Source: Pirellulaceae bacterium (lineage in GTDB: Bacteria; Planctomycetota; Planctomycetia; Pirellulales; Pirellulaceae). Taken from it: 64,000 bases of DNA. The translations under genes and the position numbers were made by a program. Of the stretch, positions 19,319-28,091 are shown piece after piece. Where the stretch lies: NCBI GenBank assembly GCA_020852965.1, contig JADYZV010000064.1, forward strand, positions 24,740 through 88,739, given 5' to 3'. Below the pieces are notes generated by a model. The model saw only the letters and a program-made list of their open reading frames with translations, ran no database searches and was not told the DNA's origin. Numbering within the stretch: the first letter of the stretch is position 1; every line of letters begins with the position of its first letter.

Positions 19319-21376
19319 TCACTCTTCAGCTAGCCCTACGTGCGTGCGTGGGAGGCTTGCGCTGAGCGTAGTGCCGCGTGATTCATCCCACAGCAGATAT
19401 TTTTCCAATAGTCGCGTATGCGGGCTTTCTTCAAAGAATGCCATAAGCTGTACGATTTGCTGGCGGGCCTTGCCGGCATCGACCAATTCACTGTGGGACT
19501 GCTGGATCCCCCAATCCCCCGCATAGATCCCGGCCAACATCCAACGCGCTCGCTCGACGTGTGCCAACGTGTCACCCCGCTCGGCCATTTGTTCATAGAG
19601 TTGCGCTGCTTGCTGAAAATTGCCACGATAAAAATTGAAATCGGCATCGATCTCTATCTGATCGACCTCAAGAACTTGTCCCGAACTCTTCTTGGCTTCG
19701 CCAGCAAACTGATTGGCTAGCCGCCGCTTGGCCGCTGCCGCGGGATCGTCGCCCGCTTGTAGGATTTGGAATTGTCCGAAGTAGACGTTGGCCAGCAGCG
19801 CATTGATAAGGGGATTGTCGGGTTCCAACTTCAAGGCAGCTTCCAAGTCGGCTTGGGCTTCCTCCCATAGCTGTTGGCTAGTACCCTGCCCCAATTCAAG
19901 TTGCATGACATCAGCGATCCGACCGCGAGCACTGACTATCAATCGCTCTACTTCTTCGGTACTCGCTAACAGCCGTGTCTGAAAGCGTCGCTGGACACGA
20001 GCTAGCTGCCAAGGGTCGCCTGATTGCTTCGAGGATTGCGCCAGTGCATCAAGCACTTTCGAGCACAAATTGGCGCGAACAGGAAATTTCGTTTCCATTC
20101 CTCCTGGAATCACCGCAACAATTTTTCCTGTCTTGGTATCCAAAATCCCTGACTCGACTTTGTCGGGTGAACCTGGCACAAGGGTTCCCCAGAAAACGTA
20201 ATCGGCGGCGACTCCCAGGCCGATCTGCTGCAAGGCAGCCTCGCGAGCCATACCCTGAGTATTAATTCTATAGAATTTGCGCTCCAATTCGTAATTGCTG
20301 ACGACTTCGATATTCGGTCCGACGGTCTCTAATTGGGAACGCATTTCATCGGCGAAACGGACGCCTGGATCACGTCGCGAAAAATTCATTTCTTCCAACT
20401 TAAGGTGCGGCAGGACGGCCACACGCATGCGCGCGTTGGGGGCGATCGCCGCCTGCTGCGTCGTAGCCAAGGCGCGCACCTCCTCAAGTTCGGCTCGTGT
20501 GATCGGTTCGATCTCAATGAAATTTGACACGGCATTGCGGGCTGCGGTGGAGACGTTCTCCAATAATTGTGGATCGGAAAGGTCTAACATCCAACCGCCA
20601 GTCTGGCTGGTCAACTCGCTAAAGAAGAAGCGAGTCAGCCCCACCACTTGTTGGTAAATCGCTTCATCTTTGGCGCGCGTTGGGCAAACGATGGCATTGA
20701 TTTCCACGCCGATCTGCTGAGCGCGTTGAATCAATTGTTCCGTCGAGTATTTCCGTTCGGCCCCGTTTTGTGGCTCGCTAAAGCCACGATCGAAGGGGGG
20801 CGCGTCGCCGATCAGGAAAATCCAACGTTTGACCTGTTCGTCCTTCGACCAGGGTAATTCGTTGAGCGCCATATAGACCCCCTGGTCGACCGCCTCGTGA
20901 AAATAGGGAGCTCCCGATTCTGGTGATAGCTTTGCGAGCGCAGTCTGAATCGCTTGTGCATCGCGCACGAACCCCTCGTTCCCCAGAGGCCAAGATACAA
21001 CCCCGCTGGGTGCAGCGCTGTCGCGGTATAGCACAATTTGAACGTAGACTTCATCTCCGGCTACTCTGCGGATATCGGACAGCATATCCTGGAGCCGCTG
21101 CTGTATTCCTTGCAGTTGTTCGCTCATACTGTCGGTAGCATCGACTACCAAGGCTATTTCGATGCGTGCTTCCTTTCCGGCTACGCGTTCAATGAAATTA
21201 CTGCGTTGAAGTAGGCCCATGGTGTTCGCATCTGCGGCAGCGCCTGGATTGAACAATCCTTGTAACGCATTTCCAACTGCAGAGGAGCGTTCGTCGGCCT
21301 GCGAAGCATCCACGCAGCATGCTTGCACGAGCAACGCACCAAGAAGGATGAACCTAATATCTACTTGAAATCGCAT
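19319..21376 (-). CDS. secreted vWA protein with CsgG/FlgO-like and TPR-like regions
   Basis: 685 residues from the ATG at 21376, which has AAGGA 8 bases upstream and opens a signal peptide (about 1-30). A longer frame reaches back to 21628 but would bury this signal. A vWA domain starts near residue 70, with metal motif DATDSMS (Asp79) and later FLIGDAPPFD. Residues about 300-440 (VAVLPHLKL, FADEMRSQLE, ADYVFWGTLVPGS) look like the nucleotide-fold domain of CsgG/FlgO lipoproteins. The C-terminal 200 residues are TPR-like helices (LEAALKLEPDNPLINALLAN). The gene is convergent with the kinase and divergent from the WD40-caspase gene. It may be an envelope assembly or stress protein; that is inference. 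Confidence 0.85.
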   Translation of the reverse strand: MRFQVDIRFILLGALLVQACCVDASQADERSSAVGNALQGLFNPGAAADANTMGLLQRSNFIERVAGKEARIEIALVVDATDSMSEQLQGIQQRLQDMLSDIRRVAGDEVYVQIVLYRDSAAPSGVVSWPLGNEGFVRDAQAIQTALAKLSPESGAPYFHEAVDQGVYMALNELPWSKDEQVKRWIFLIGDAPPFDRGFSEPQNGAERKYSTEQLIQRAQQIGVEINAIVCPTRAKDEAIYQQVVGLTRFFFSELTSQTGGWMLDLSDPQLLENVSTAARNAVSNFIEIEPITRAELEEVRALATTQQAAIAPNARMRVAVLPHLKLEEMNFSRRDPGVRFADEMRSQLETVGPNIEVVSNYELERKFYRINTQGMAREAALQQIGLGVAADYVFWGTLVPGSPDKVESGILDTKTGKIVAVIPGGMETKFPVRANLCSKVLDALAQSSKQSGDPWQLARVQRRFQTRLLASTEEVERLIVSARGRIADVMQLELGQGTSQQLWEEAQADLEAALKLEPDNPLINALLANVYFGQFQILQAGDDPAAAAKRRLANQFAGEAKKSSGQVLEVDQIEIDADFNFYRGNFQQAAQLYEQMAERGDTLAHVERARWMLAGIYAGDWGIQQSHSELVDAGKARQQIVQLMAFFEESPHTRLLEKYLLWDESRGTTLSASLPRTHVGLAEE

Positions 21377-21762
21377 CGTCGTATCCTTAACTTGTCGTAC
21401 TCGTGCGAGTACTGTTTCATTGAGTAAGAGTGCGAGTCTTGAATTGAAATTGTGGGTAGAGTACAAGGCTGCGAATCCAGGGAACCCAAAGTATCCGAGT
21501 CGCCTTCGCCCCCAACAGCTCGGAGGTTTCGAAATGCGGTCAATTCCGCAGCCGACCGATACTCCGCAGCCGACCAGTACCGTGCCAAGTAGTTGGTTGT
21601 CGACGGAACGTTCGACCAGTTGCCTCAATTACGCCCAGTTTCCGCAATATGCTAGACTTTAGCTAGTGAATTTGAATGAAATCTGCCAGCCTCTCGCAAC
21701 TATTCCCAGTTTCCGTCGACAATGGCACATATGGGTTCCTATCAATATATCATGAGGTCTCG
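21377..21762. other. divergent intergenic gap
   Basis: 386 bases between the vWA gene (minus) and the WD40-caspase gene (plus), so it should hold promoters for both. I see no further gene; the upstream in-frame extensions on both strands lack ribosome sites. Confidence 0.4.
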
Positions 21763-24700
21763 ATGATTCGATCGTGTAATCGACACATAGCGTGCCTCGT
21801 TGGCTTGGCAGGCTTGGTTGGGTTTTTCTCGCCGATCGGGCTCGGGGCGAGCTACGCGCAAGCTCCTGCTGATCGGTCGGACGCATCGGAGTCATCGCTG
21901 CCAGCCTACTACTATTTCTCACCATCGGACCAACTTTCCCAAAGCGAAGCAACGCCTCAGGACCCCTCGGAGCAATTTCTTCCTAACGAGTCCAGTCTGC
22001 CAGGCAATAACGAGCTCGTCGCGCAAGAGACCCTTCCAAGCGAATCGCAACTGCCTCAAACGCCAGCGTCAGCCTCGTCCGCTGCCGAGACGCCAGCAGC
22101 CGCAAAGAATCTACTACAAGAGACATTGGCGGAAAGTCGTGATCGCACGCCTTGGTTGCGACTGATCGAAGCCGAACATACCGCCCCCATTCGAACCATT
22201 GAGCTCGATGCATCGGGTCGAAATCTATTCACTGCCGGTGAGGACAAGCTTGTACATCACTGGAAGTTTTTCGAAGATAAGGCGGGTGCCCAGTGGCGTC
22301 ACCATGCCTCCTATCGGTGGCAAGTGCAACGCGCGGAGCTAGGCACGATCCTGAGTCTTATCAGTCAAGATGACGACTTGTTCATCGCCGGAGCAGGAGC
22401 CGATGGCCAACAGGGTGAGATCGTTGGCTTAAACACTCAAACAGGCGCATGGCTCGCGCCGATTGTCGATGCCGTTCATGGACACCATTCCCCTATTCTG
22501 AAGATGAAGATGCTGTCGGGCAATGCAGCTCGGCGACTGATTTCGATGGATCAAAAACATGGCATCAGCCTTTGGCAACAAGATCCCAACCAAGGAACCT
22601 GGAGCCAACGATGGCTGCGCAAACCGGCTGCGGCCAATCAATATCGCTATGCTTCCTTCGACACATCCGGGAGCAGCACCTTGGTGACTGCCTCCGATGC
22701 GGCAGTGTGGACGATCGACTTCACCGACGTTGACAATGGCAACATCACCAAGCGGCTACGTCGTGATGCAACCCCACAGAGTCAACAAGTTTTTTCACAA
22801 GCCTTGCAAGTGCTTGCAGACCATCTTCGCTCGACCGAGGGCAAGAGTTATGGTCCTGCCGAGTTGCTGCCGGCAATCCGCGACAACTCTGGGACTATGG
22901 TTACCTGCCTGGCAGTTGGACCTGACCAGCAAACGGTTGCTGCTGGGGATGACATGGGCTTTCTTTATCTTTGGAACCCACAAGGGAAACTCGCGCTTAA
23001 ATCCATAGCCAGTTTTCAAGGTTTTCGCTTTCATTATTTGGCATTTTCGCGAGACGGACGTTACATGGCCGCCGTCGCGAATAATTTGAGCGCTGATGCA
23101 AGTATCCTGCATCTATGGCGACTGGGCGCGGGACAGATACCTTCGCTGGTACGAGAGATTCGTCGCCCCGCAGCGATCTCCAGCATCGCCTTCTCCCACG
23201 ACGCCCAGTCTCTTTTTATCGGCAATGGCCGGCGCCTCGAAATCGTGCCTACGGAACAACAGCAACCCCCGCAGAGCGTTCCCGCACACGAGACCATCAG
23301 CCGTCCAAGTCAAGTTGTCTTTGCCGCAGATTTGCCTTATCGCTGGAAGCTGATTCTCGACGGAACCCAGGCCGTCTTCGATGGACAGGCCATGCGATGG
23401 ATCGATGCGACAGATATCACTTGGAACTCGGTGACCGAGCCGGCCCAGCGATATGCCAAGCATGGATGGACACTCGCATCGCAATTGAACGCTCCTGGTG
23501 CGAAACCAGAGGACTGGCTGCTACGTGGCAACGAGCGCATGGGACGTTTAGAGCTGGACGCTCATTACCAGCGTCGCCTCAACAGCCGTGTGCAACACGT
23601 GGCTTGGCTTAAGAACCGTCGTGGTGAGGTCGCAGGAGTGGCAGTCACCTTAAGTGGTCAGAACGACATTTGGGTCTTTACACTCCCTGCCCCCAACGAA
23701 AACACCTGCCGCTTGAAGCGTGTTTTCGGTGGACACGAGGGAGCGGTACTTTCGATCGACTGCTCGCCGGACAGTCGCTACTTGATTAGCAGTGCCGAAG
23801 ATTGCACCGTGCGCGTCTGGCCTCTTATAGGAATTGATGAGCTGGGAATCGACGCCGAGGAATCGAGAAGCGACGTACAAGTAACAACCAGCCCATCGCG
23901 AGCGAACTGGGGCTTTGACTTCACGGTGATGGATGGCCAAGCAATTGCCCAGCATCCGATCTACACCGGCCCACTGTTTGTTAAAGGGATGCGAAGCGGC
24001 GATCGATTGCGGGAAATATCTTACGAATCGTTTCAATCGGACGGCACGTTGCGGCGGACCACGTTGCTCAAACCAGAGGAAATGGTCGCCTTTCTCTACC
24101 AACCTCGTTTTGATCTGGCGGTTCGTTTTATCTTCGAACGGGCCGGGGTGGAGGTACCGGGGTTTCAATCCTACGCACACTGGCGCGAGATCGCTTCGCA
24201 AGTGGTTGCGGCCGATCGCCAGTGGGCTGTCTGGACTCCGTCGGGCTACTACGATGCGTCCTTCAATGGCAATAGCCTGTTCGGTTGGCAGATCAACCGA
24301 GGGCTTGAGCGGGAACCTGATTTCTATCGCGCCGACCGCTTTCAAGCTATCTTGGAACGCCCCAATTTCATGCGCCGCCTGCTCGTGGCAGGCAGTATCG
24401 ATCAGGCCGCTGATCTGGTGGGTAAGCAGCGGATTGGCTTTGGTGACGTACTCCAAAATGCGCTCGCCGTTCAGCCCCAAGTCAAGATCCTGTCACCTGT
24501 GCAGGGGCAAGTGCTCGAGGGGCGGCAAACCCTGATCCGCGCACAAGTGACGCTTGGCAGCGACGAGCAATTGGCCAGTGCCAAAGCATTCGTGAGCGGC
24601 GTGGTGGCGACCGACATGAAGGAAGTCAAACGCACTGCGCTCGACGGTAGCCGACAGAGTATCGAGCTGACGTGGCAGGGCCACTTGCCTGCCGACAACA

Positions 24701-25617
24701 ACCTGCAAATTCAAGTCCTGTGTGCGACTCGCGATAAACTGGTGGGAGCCGATACCCTGCGTTTGCAACATCGCGAAGTTTCCAGTGCATTCCGCAAACC
24801 GAAACTCTTTCTCTTGGCCGCAGGCGTTAGCCAATATCGAGATAGCCGAATTCCTAGCTTGTCCCTAGGTGCGTCCAATGCACAGGCCATGTTGGAAGCC
24901 GTGCTTGCCAATGCAGCCACGCTCTACGACGTCGTACCCTTGGCGCTGACCGACTCGAGTGTAACTCCCAATGTTTGGCGCAGTACGGTCCGCCAGCTTG
25001 AAAGTGAACTGCACAATGTCCAGGCCGATGACTTAATCGTATTGTTCGTATCGGGACATGGTTTGGTCGACGAAACAACCGACCAGTACTACTTTGTGAC
25101 AGCCAATGCGCGTTACAGTGATCTCGTCCGCCAAAACTACCGCGACTGTCTTAGCTTTCGAGAGCTGATGAGCTGGGAGGATATCCCCTGCCGAAAGATC
25201 GCCATCCTGGATACGTGCCACAGCGGTGCAATCCAACCGCTTGATAGCGAGCATTTGAAGGCGGCCGTGCGTAGCCTGCAGGGCGACATGGTGCTCACTC
25301 TTACTGCGTCGGAAGGCAACCAACTGGCTGCCGAATACCGCGGGGCTCAGGCGAGTTTGTTTACCAGTGCTATCGAAAAAACTCTGCAGCAATTCCAGGA
25401 CACCAATCACAATGGTCTGTTAGACTGGCACGAGCTAGCGCAGCAAGTACGTAGCTTGGTGTCGCAGCAATCGTTGGCTGGAGCGGTTCCGCAGTTTCCC
25501 ACAGCGGGCCCCAAGGATTTGTTGGAAGTCATCGAATTGCCACTGGCGATGTTGCGACCGCAAGCTGTTGGACTAGCCGCCCCCACCGCTTTTGTGTTCT
25601 ATGAGAATGCTCCATGA
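21763..25617 (+). CDS. secreted WD40-repeat caspase-like (C14) protease
   Basis: 1284 residues. The ATG at 21763, preceded by GAGGT, opens a signal peptide ending near SYAQA. WD40-type repeats fill about 110-690 (RTIELDASGRNLFTAGED, VLSIDCSPDSRYLISSAE). The C-terminal 260 residues are an intact caspase-like domain: His1099 in FVSGHG and Cys1152 in ILDTCHSG, with flanking strands as in family C14. An EF-hand-like loop, DTNHNGLLDWHE, follows the catalytic part, a calcium feature often seen in bacterial members. It is the only one of four caspase-fold proteins here with both catalytic residues. Its stop overlaps the start of an HtrA protease gene (ATGA), so the two are translated together. Caspase-WD40 proteins are expected to cleave after basic residues; the substrate is unknown. 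Confidence 0.92.
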   Translation: MIRSCNRHIACLVGLAGLVGFFSPIGLGASYAQAPADRSDASESSLPAYYYFSPSDQLSQSEATPQDPSEQFLPNESSLPGNNELVAQETLPSESQLPQTPASASSAAETPAAAKNLLQETLAESRDRTPWLRLIEAEHTAPIRTIELDASGRNLFTAGEDKLVHHWKFFEDKAGAQWRHHASYRWQVQRAELGTILSLISQDDDLFIAGAGADGQQGEIVGLNTQTGAWLAPIVDAVHGHHSPILKMKMLSGNAARRLISMDQKHGISLWQQDPNQGTWSQRWLRKPAAANQYRYASFDTSGSSTLVTASDAAVWTIDFTDVDNGNITKRLRRDATPQSQQVFSQALQVLADHLRSTEGKSYGPAELLPAIRDNSGTMVTCLAVGPDQQTVAAGDDMGFLYLWNPQGKLALKSIASFQGFRFHYLAFSRDGRYMAAVANNLSADASILHLWRLGAGQIPSLVREIRRPAAISSIAFSHDAQSLFIGNGRRLEIVPTEQQQPPQSVPAHETISRPSQVVFAADLPYRWKLILDGTQAVFDGQAMRWIDATDITWNSVTEPAQRYAKHGWTLASQLNAPGAKPEDWLLRGNERMGRLELDAHYQRRLNSRVQHVAWLKNRRGEVAGVAVTLSGQNDIWVFTLPAPNENTCRLKRVFGGHEGAVLSIDCSPDSRYLISSAEDCTVRVWPLIGIDELGIDAEESRSDVQVTTSPSRANWGFDFTVMDGQAIAQHPIYTGPLFVKGMRSGDRLREISYESFQSDGTLRRTTLLKPEEMVAFLYQPRFDLAVRFIFERAGVEVPGFQSYAHWREIASQVVAADRQWAVWTPSGYYDASFNGNSLFGWQINRGLEREPDFYRADRFQAILERPNFMRRLLVAGSIDQAADLVGKQRIGFGDVLQNALAVQPQVKILSPVQGQVLEGRQTLIRAQVTLGSDEQLASAKAFVSGVVATDMKEVKRTALDGSRQSIELTWQGHLPADNNLQIQVLCATRDKLVGADTLRLQHREVSSAFRKPKLFLLAAGVSQYRDSRIPSLSLGASNAQAMLEAVLANAATLYDVVPLALTDSSVTPNVWRSTVRQLESELHNVQADDLIVLFVSGHGLVDETTDQYYFVTANARYSDLVRQNYRDCLSFRELMSWEDIPCRKIAILDTCHSGAIQPLDSEHLKAAVRSLQGDMVLTLTASEGNQLAAEYRGAQASLFTSAIEKTLQQFQDTNHNGLLDWHELAQQVRSLVSQQSLAGAVPQFPTAGPKDLLEVIELPLAMLRPQAVGLAAPTAFVFYENAP

Positions 25618-26807
25618 GCGATGTAGACCCGCGTCCCACGCCACCTCGTACTCGTCCTCCAGCGAACTCATTCCGGCCCAATCGAGCCGAGATTTTGGCT
25701 GGCTTGTCGATCGTGTTTGCACTCCTTTCGTTGTTGTGGTCCAGTGGTAACGCCTCCCGTATGGATTCACCCACCCCCGCTCGTGAACTGGGTGAAGCCC
25801 CACCCGCCACGCGACTTCCGTCTTCCCCAACGGTTTCGCCGAGCGGCATAACGCTCGATGACATCTCGGCAGCGTCTGCACAATTGTCAGCCCGAGCCGT
25901 GCTGTCGGTGGTGCGCGTCGAGAGCTCGTTCAAGGGACGGTCAGCTCCTAGCGATGATCTCGAAACGTATTTCGGGAGCCTGCCCCCTGAATCGATCGGT
26001 TCTGGTTTCGTGGTCGACACGCAGGGGCATGTGCTAACCAACTATCATGTTGTGCGTGGTGCTGACTCCGTATCGATTCGCGATTCGTCCCATCAATCGC
26101 TACCGGCCACAGTCGTTGGTTACGATTCATTGACCGATCTAGCGCTGTTGAAGATCCCGAATCTTAAGCTACCCGCTTTGAGCTTCGGAAACAGTAGGCA
26201 ACTCGCGACTGGACAGCTTGTATGGGCCATCGGAAGCCCTCATGGACTCGATCAGAGCGTCGCGATGGGAATCATCAGTTCGGTAGATCGCCCTACTCTG
26301 TTAGATAGTCCCTTCCAAGATTTCTTGCAGACCGACGCTTCGATCAATCCTGGTAGCAGTGGCGGGCCGCTACTGGATACTCATGGAGAAGTCATTGGCA
26401 TCAATACGGCCACCTCCGGTCAGAACTTCTCCGGAATAGGCTTCGCCTTGCCCAGCAATATGGCGAAGCAAGTTCTGGAACAATTGCGCGACCAAGGGGA
26501 GGTGCCACGCGGTTGGATTGGCGTGCAATTGAGTGCGGTGACTCCGGCGCGAGCCGCCGTGGCGGGCCTGGAACGAGCAGACGGAGCCTACGTCGAATCA
26601 TTGGCGTCGGGTGACTCCAGCCCCGCCCAGCAAGCGGGCCTACGGGTGGCTGATATCTGCACGAAGTTTCAGGATCAGCCGGTGACGGGACCGTTGGGGC
26701 TCATCCGGCAGATTGCGGGTCATACGATTGACACAACCGCTAAACTCACCGTCATGCGAAACGGCCAAGTCCTCGACCTGAAAGTCACGGTACAGCGCAG
26801 GCCTTGA
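25614..26807 (+). CDS. membrane-anchored HtrA/DegP-type serine protease
   Basis: 397 residues. A Pro-rich cytoplasmic N-terminus and one membrane helix (about 26-43) precede a trypsin-like domain with the complete triad His145 (TNYHVV), Asp175 (DLALLK) and Ser249 (NPGSSGGP). One PDZ domain follows (about 300-395, RGWIGVQLSAVTPA). Length and order fit DegS/HtrA proteins with a single PDZ. The start ATG overlaps the caspase gene's TGA, so expression should be coupled. Probable role: quality control or regulated cleavage of envelope proteins, possibly acting with the caspase. Confidence 0.95.
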   Translation: MSDVDPRPTPPRTRPPANSFRPNRAEILAGLSIVFALLSLLWSSGNASRMDSPTPARELGEAPPATRLPSSPTVSPSGITLDDISAASAQLSARAVLSVVRVESSFKGRSAPSDDLETYFGSLPPESIGSGFVVDTQGHVLTNYHVVRGADSVSIRDSSHQSLPATVVGYDSLTDLALLKIPNLKLPALSFGNSRQLATGQLVWAIGSPHGLDQSVAMGIISSVDRPTLLDSPFQDFLQTDASINPGSSGGPLLDTHGEVIGINTATSGQNFSGIGFALPSNMAKQVLEQLRDQGEVPRGWIGVQLSAVTPARAAVAGLERADGAYVESLASGDSSPAQQAGLRVADICTKFQDQPVTGPLGLIRQIAGHTIDTTAKLTVMRNGQVLDLKVTVQRRP

Positions 26808-27129
26808 GCGCTAGGTAGCCAGTGTAGTAATAGCAACGTGATTCTCGGTGGGGGACCACCGAGCTACGATATGCTTAAGGTGGCACGTTGGTCCCCAACG
26901 TGATTCTCGGTGGGGGACCACCGAGCTACTTTTGTCCCATTCAATTGGCAATAGCGGCACAGATTCACGCAGACTCGGCTTTCCACTGCGAAACAGCAGT
27001 ATTTTTATCTGGCCGTTCACAAGTTGTTTTTGAGCGGCTGCCGATGTTAAGAGTGTTATAGGTCGGTCAATTTGTCCGCTTGCACAAGTAATCGCGTCAC
27101 GGAAGACGCTGAACAATGGGGTCTTGGCT
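26808..27129. other. intergenic gap with two palindromic repeats
   Basis: Apart from the 33-base direct repeats described separately, the gap shows no gene. The second repeat copy ends in a run of T and may terminate the caspase-HtrA transcript. Confidence 0.5.
26835..26929 (+). repeat. two exact 33-bp direct repeats containing a hairpin
   Basis: Copies at 26835-26867 and 26897-26929 are identical. Each contains CTCGGTGG-GGGA-CCACCGAG, an 8-bp stem with a 4-base loop. The second is followed by CTACTTTTG, so it could act as a terminator for the upstream operon. This resembles REP-type intergenic elements. Confidence 0.85.
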
Positions 27130-27885
27130 ATGAAACGCATGGATGCAGTCAATTATCATTTTGGCAAACTAATCCTTGGCTTCCTTGGGGCGCTCGTACT
27201 GCCCGTTATGTTGCAAGCCGAGGGGCTCTTTCACCGCTGCGAACACTGCGGCAAATCTTGCCAACCGCATACGTTGGTGGAGAAGACGATCATGTGTCCG
27301 GTGCAGGTCATCGAGACACGTGTTAAGCCGTGCTTGGTGGAAAAGTGCGAGGAACGCGAAGAGAAATACACCGTGTTCAAGTGCGTGCCTGACAAGCGTA
27401 CCATCAAAAAAGAGTGCTGCTACCTCTTGGACGAAGTCAAGTCGAAAGAGATCGTCGACAAGAAATGCCAATTGGTCGACATAGAAGTCTCGCGCACCAA
27501 AAACGTGCTCATTCCAGCCTACGAAATGGTGGAGACCTGCGTCCAAAAGGAAGTCTGTACCGAATGCGGCCCGATCTGTGTCGAAGAACGTTGCCTGCAA
27601 GAAAAAGCCCGCATGGCAGCAGGCACTTGCGAAGAGAAAGATACAGACAAGCAGCTCGTCTTCCTGGAAACCAAGAAAGACTTCTTCTACTGCGTCAAGA
27701 CGCCGAAAAAACACACGATCGAATGCGCCAAAGAGACGTTCTACAAACTGGAACCTGTCGAAAAGACACGCAAAGTCCAGGTGATGGTTCCAAAAATCGA
27801 ATACGTCCCCTACGAAGTGGAAGTCACCAAAATGCTTCCTAAGAAAATCTTGTGCTGCGTCCCTTGCGGAAAACAAGTGCGTTAG
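27130..27885 (+). CDS. Cys- and Lys-rich YTV-type surface protein
   Basis: 251 residues. A signal-like segment (about 10-30) is followed by a highly charged sequence with 30 or so cysteines, often in pairs, and repeating beta segments such as EKYTVFKCVPDKRTIKKECC and VQVMVPKIEYVPYEVEV. This pattern resembles the planctomycete YTV repeats found in giant Cys-rich cell-wall proteins, here in a small single-unit form. It is probably exported and disulfide cross-linked. ATG 27130 is chosen over TTG 27124. The strong Lys/Glu bias creates a long open frame on the opposite strand that is not a gene. Confidence 0.75.
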   Translation: MKRMDAVNYHFGKLILGFLGALVLPVMLQAEGLFHRCEHCGKSCQPHTLVEKTIMCPVQVIETRVKPCLVEKCEEREEKYTVFKCVPDKRTIKKECCYLLDEVKSKEIVDKKCQLVDIEVSRTKNVLIPAYEMVETCVQKEVCTECGPICVEERCLQEKARMAAGTCEEKDTDKQLVFLETKKDFFYCVKTPKKHTIECAKETFYKLEPVEKTRKVQVMVPKIEYVPYEVEVTKMLPKKILCCVPCGKQVR

Positions 27886-27926
27886 CCTCTGCCACCGCTT
27901 CGCGGTTGAGCCGGATTACTCGCGAC

Positions 27927-28009
27927 CCTCCCGCACGCGCTCGTCGTACCACACACCTCGATTTTGCATCGGCCCCATGCCAGCTTGTCTAACGAGCGCA
28001 CGCGGGAGG
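27927..28009. repeat. 18-bp imperfect inverted repeat with long loop
   Basis: 27927-27944 (cctcccgcacgcgctcgt) pairs with 27992-28009 with two mismatches, 47 bases apart. It lies between the convergent YTV-like and sulfatase genes. No T-run follows, so it may be a dispersed repeat, not a classical terminator. Confidence 0.6.
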
Positions 28010-28091
28010 ATACCTGGCAGTATGATTTAGTTACTCATGTATAATCCGGGTTGAGGGGATTTGAGGTAGTCGATGCACTCATACTGCACCA

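Noticed and set aside
23650..24480. 276-codon minus-strand frame inside the WD40-caspase gene
   Set aside because: The plus strand encodes clear WD40 repeats here; the opposite frame has no recognisable motif.
27169..27876. Long minus-strand open frame opposite the YTV-like gene
   Set aside because: It is a Phe/Asp-rich mirror of a Lys/Glu-rich coding strand, with no ribosome site or domain.
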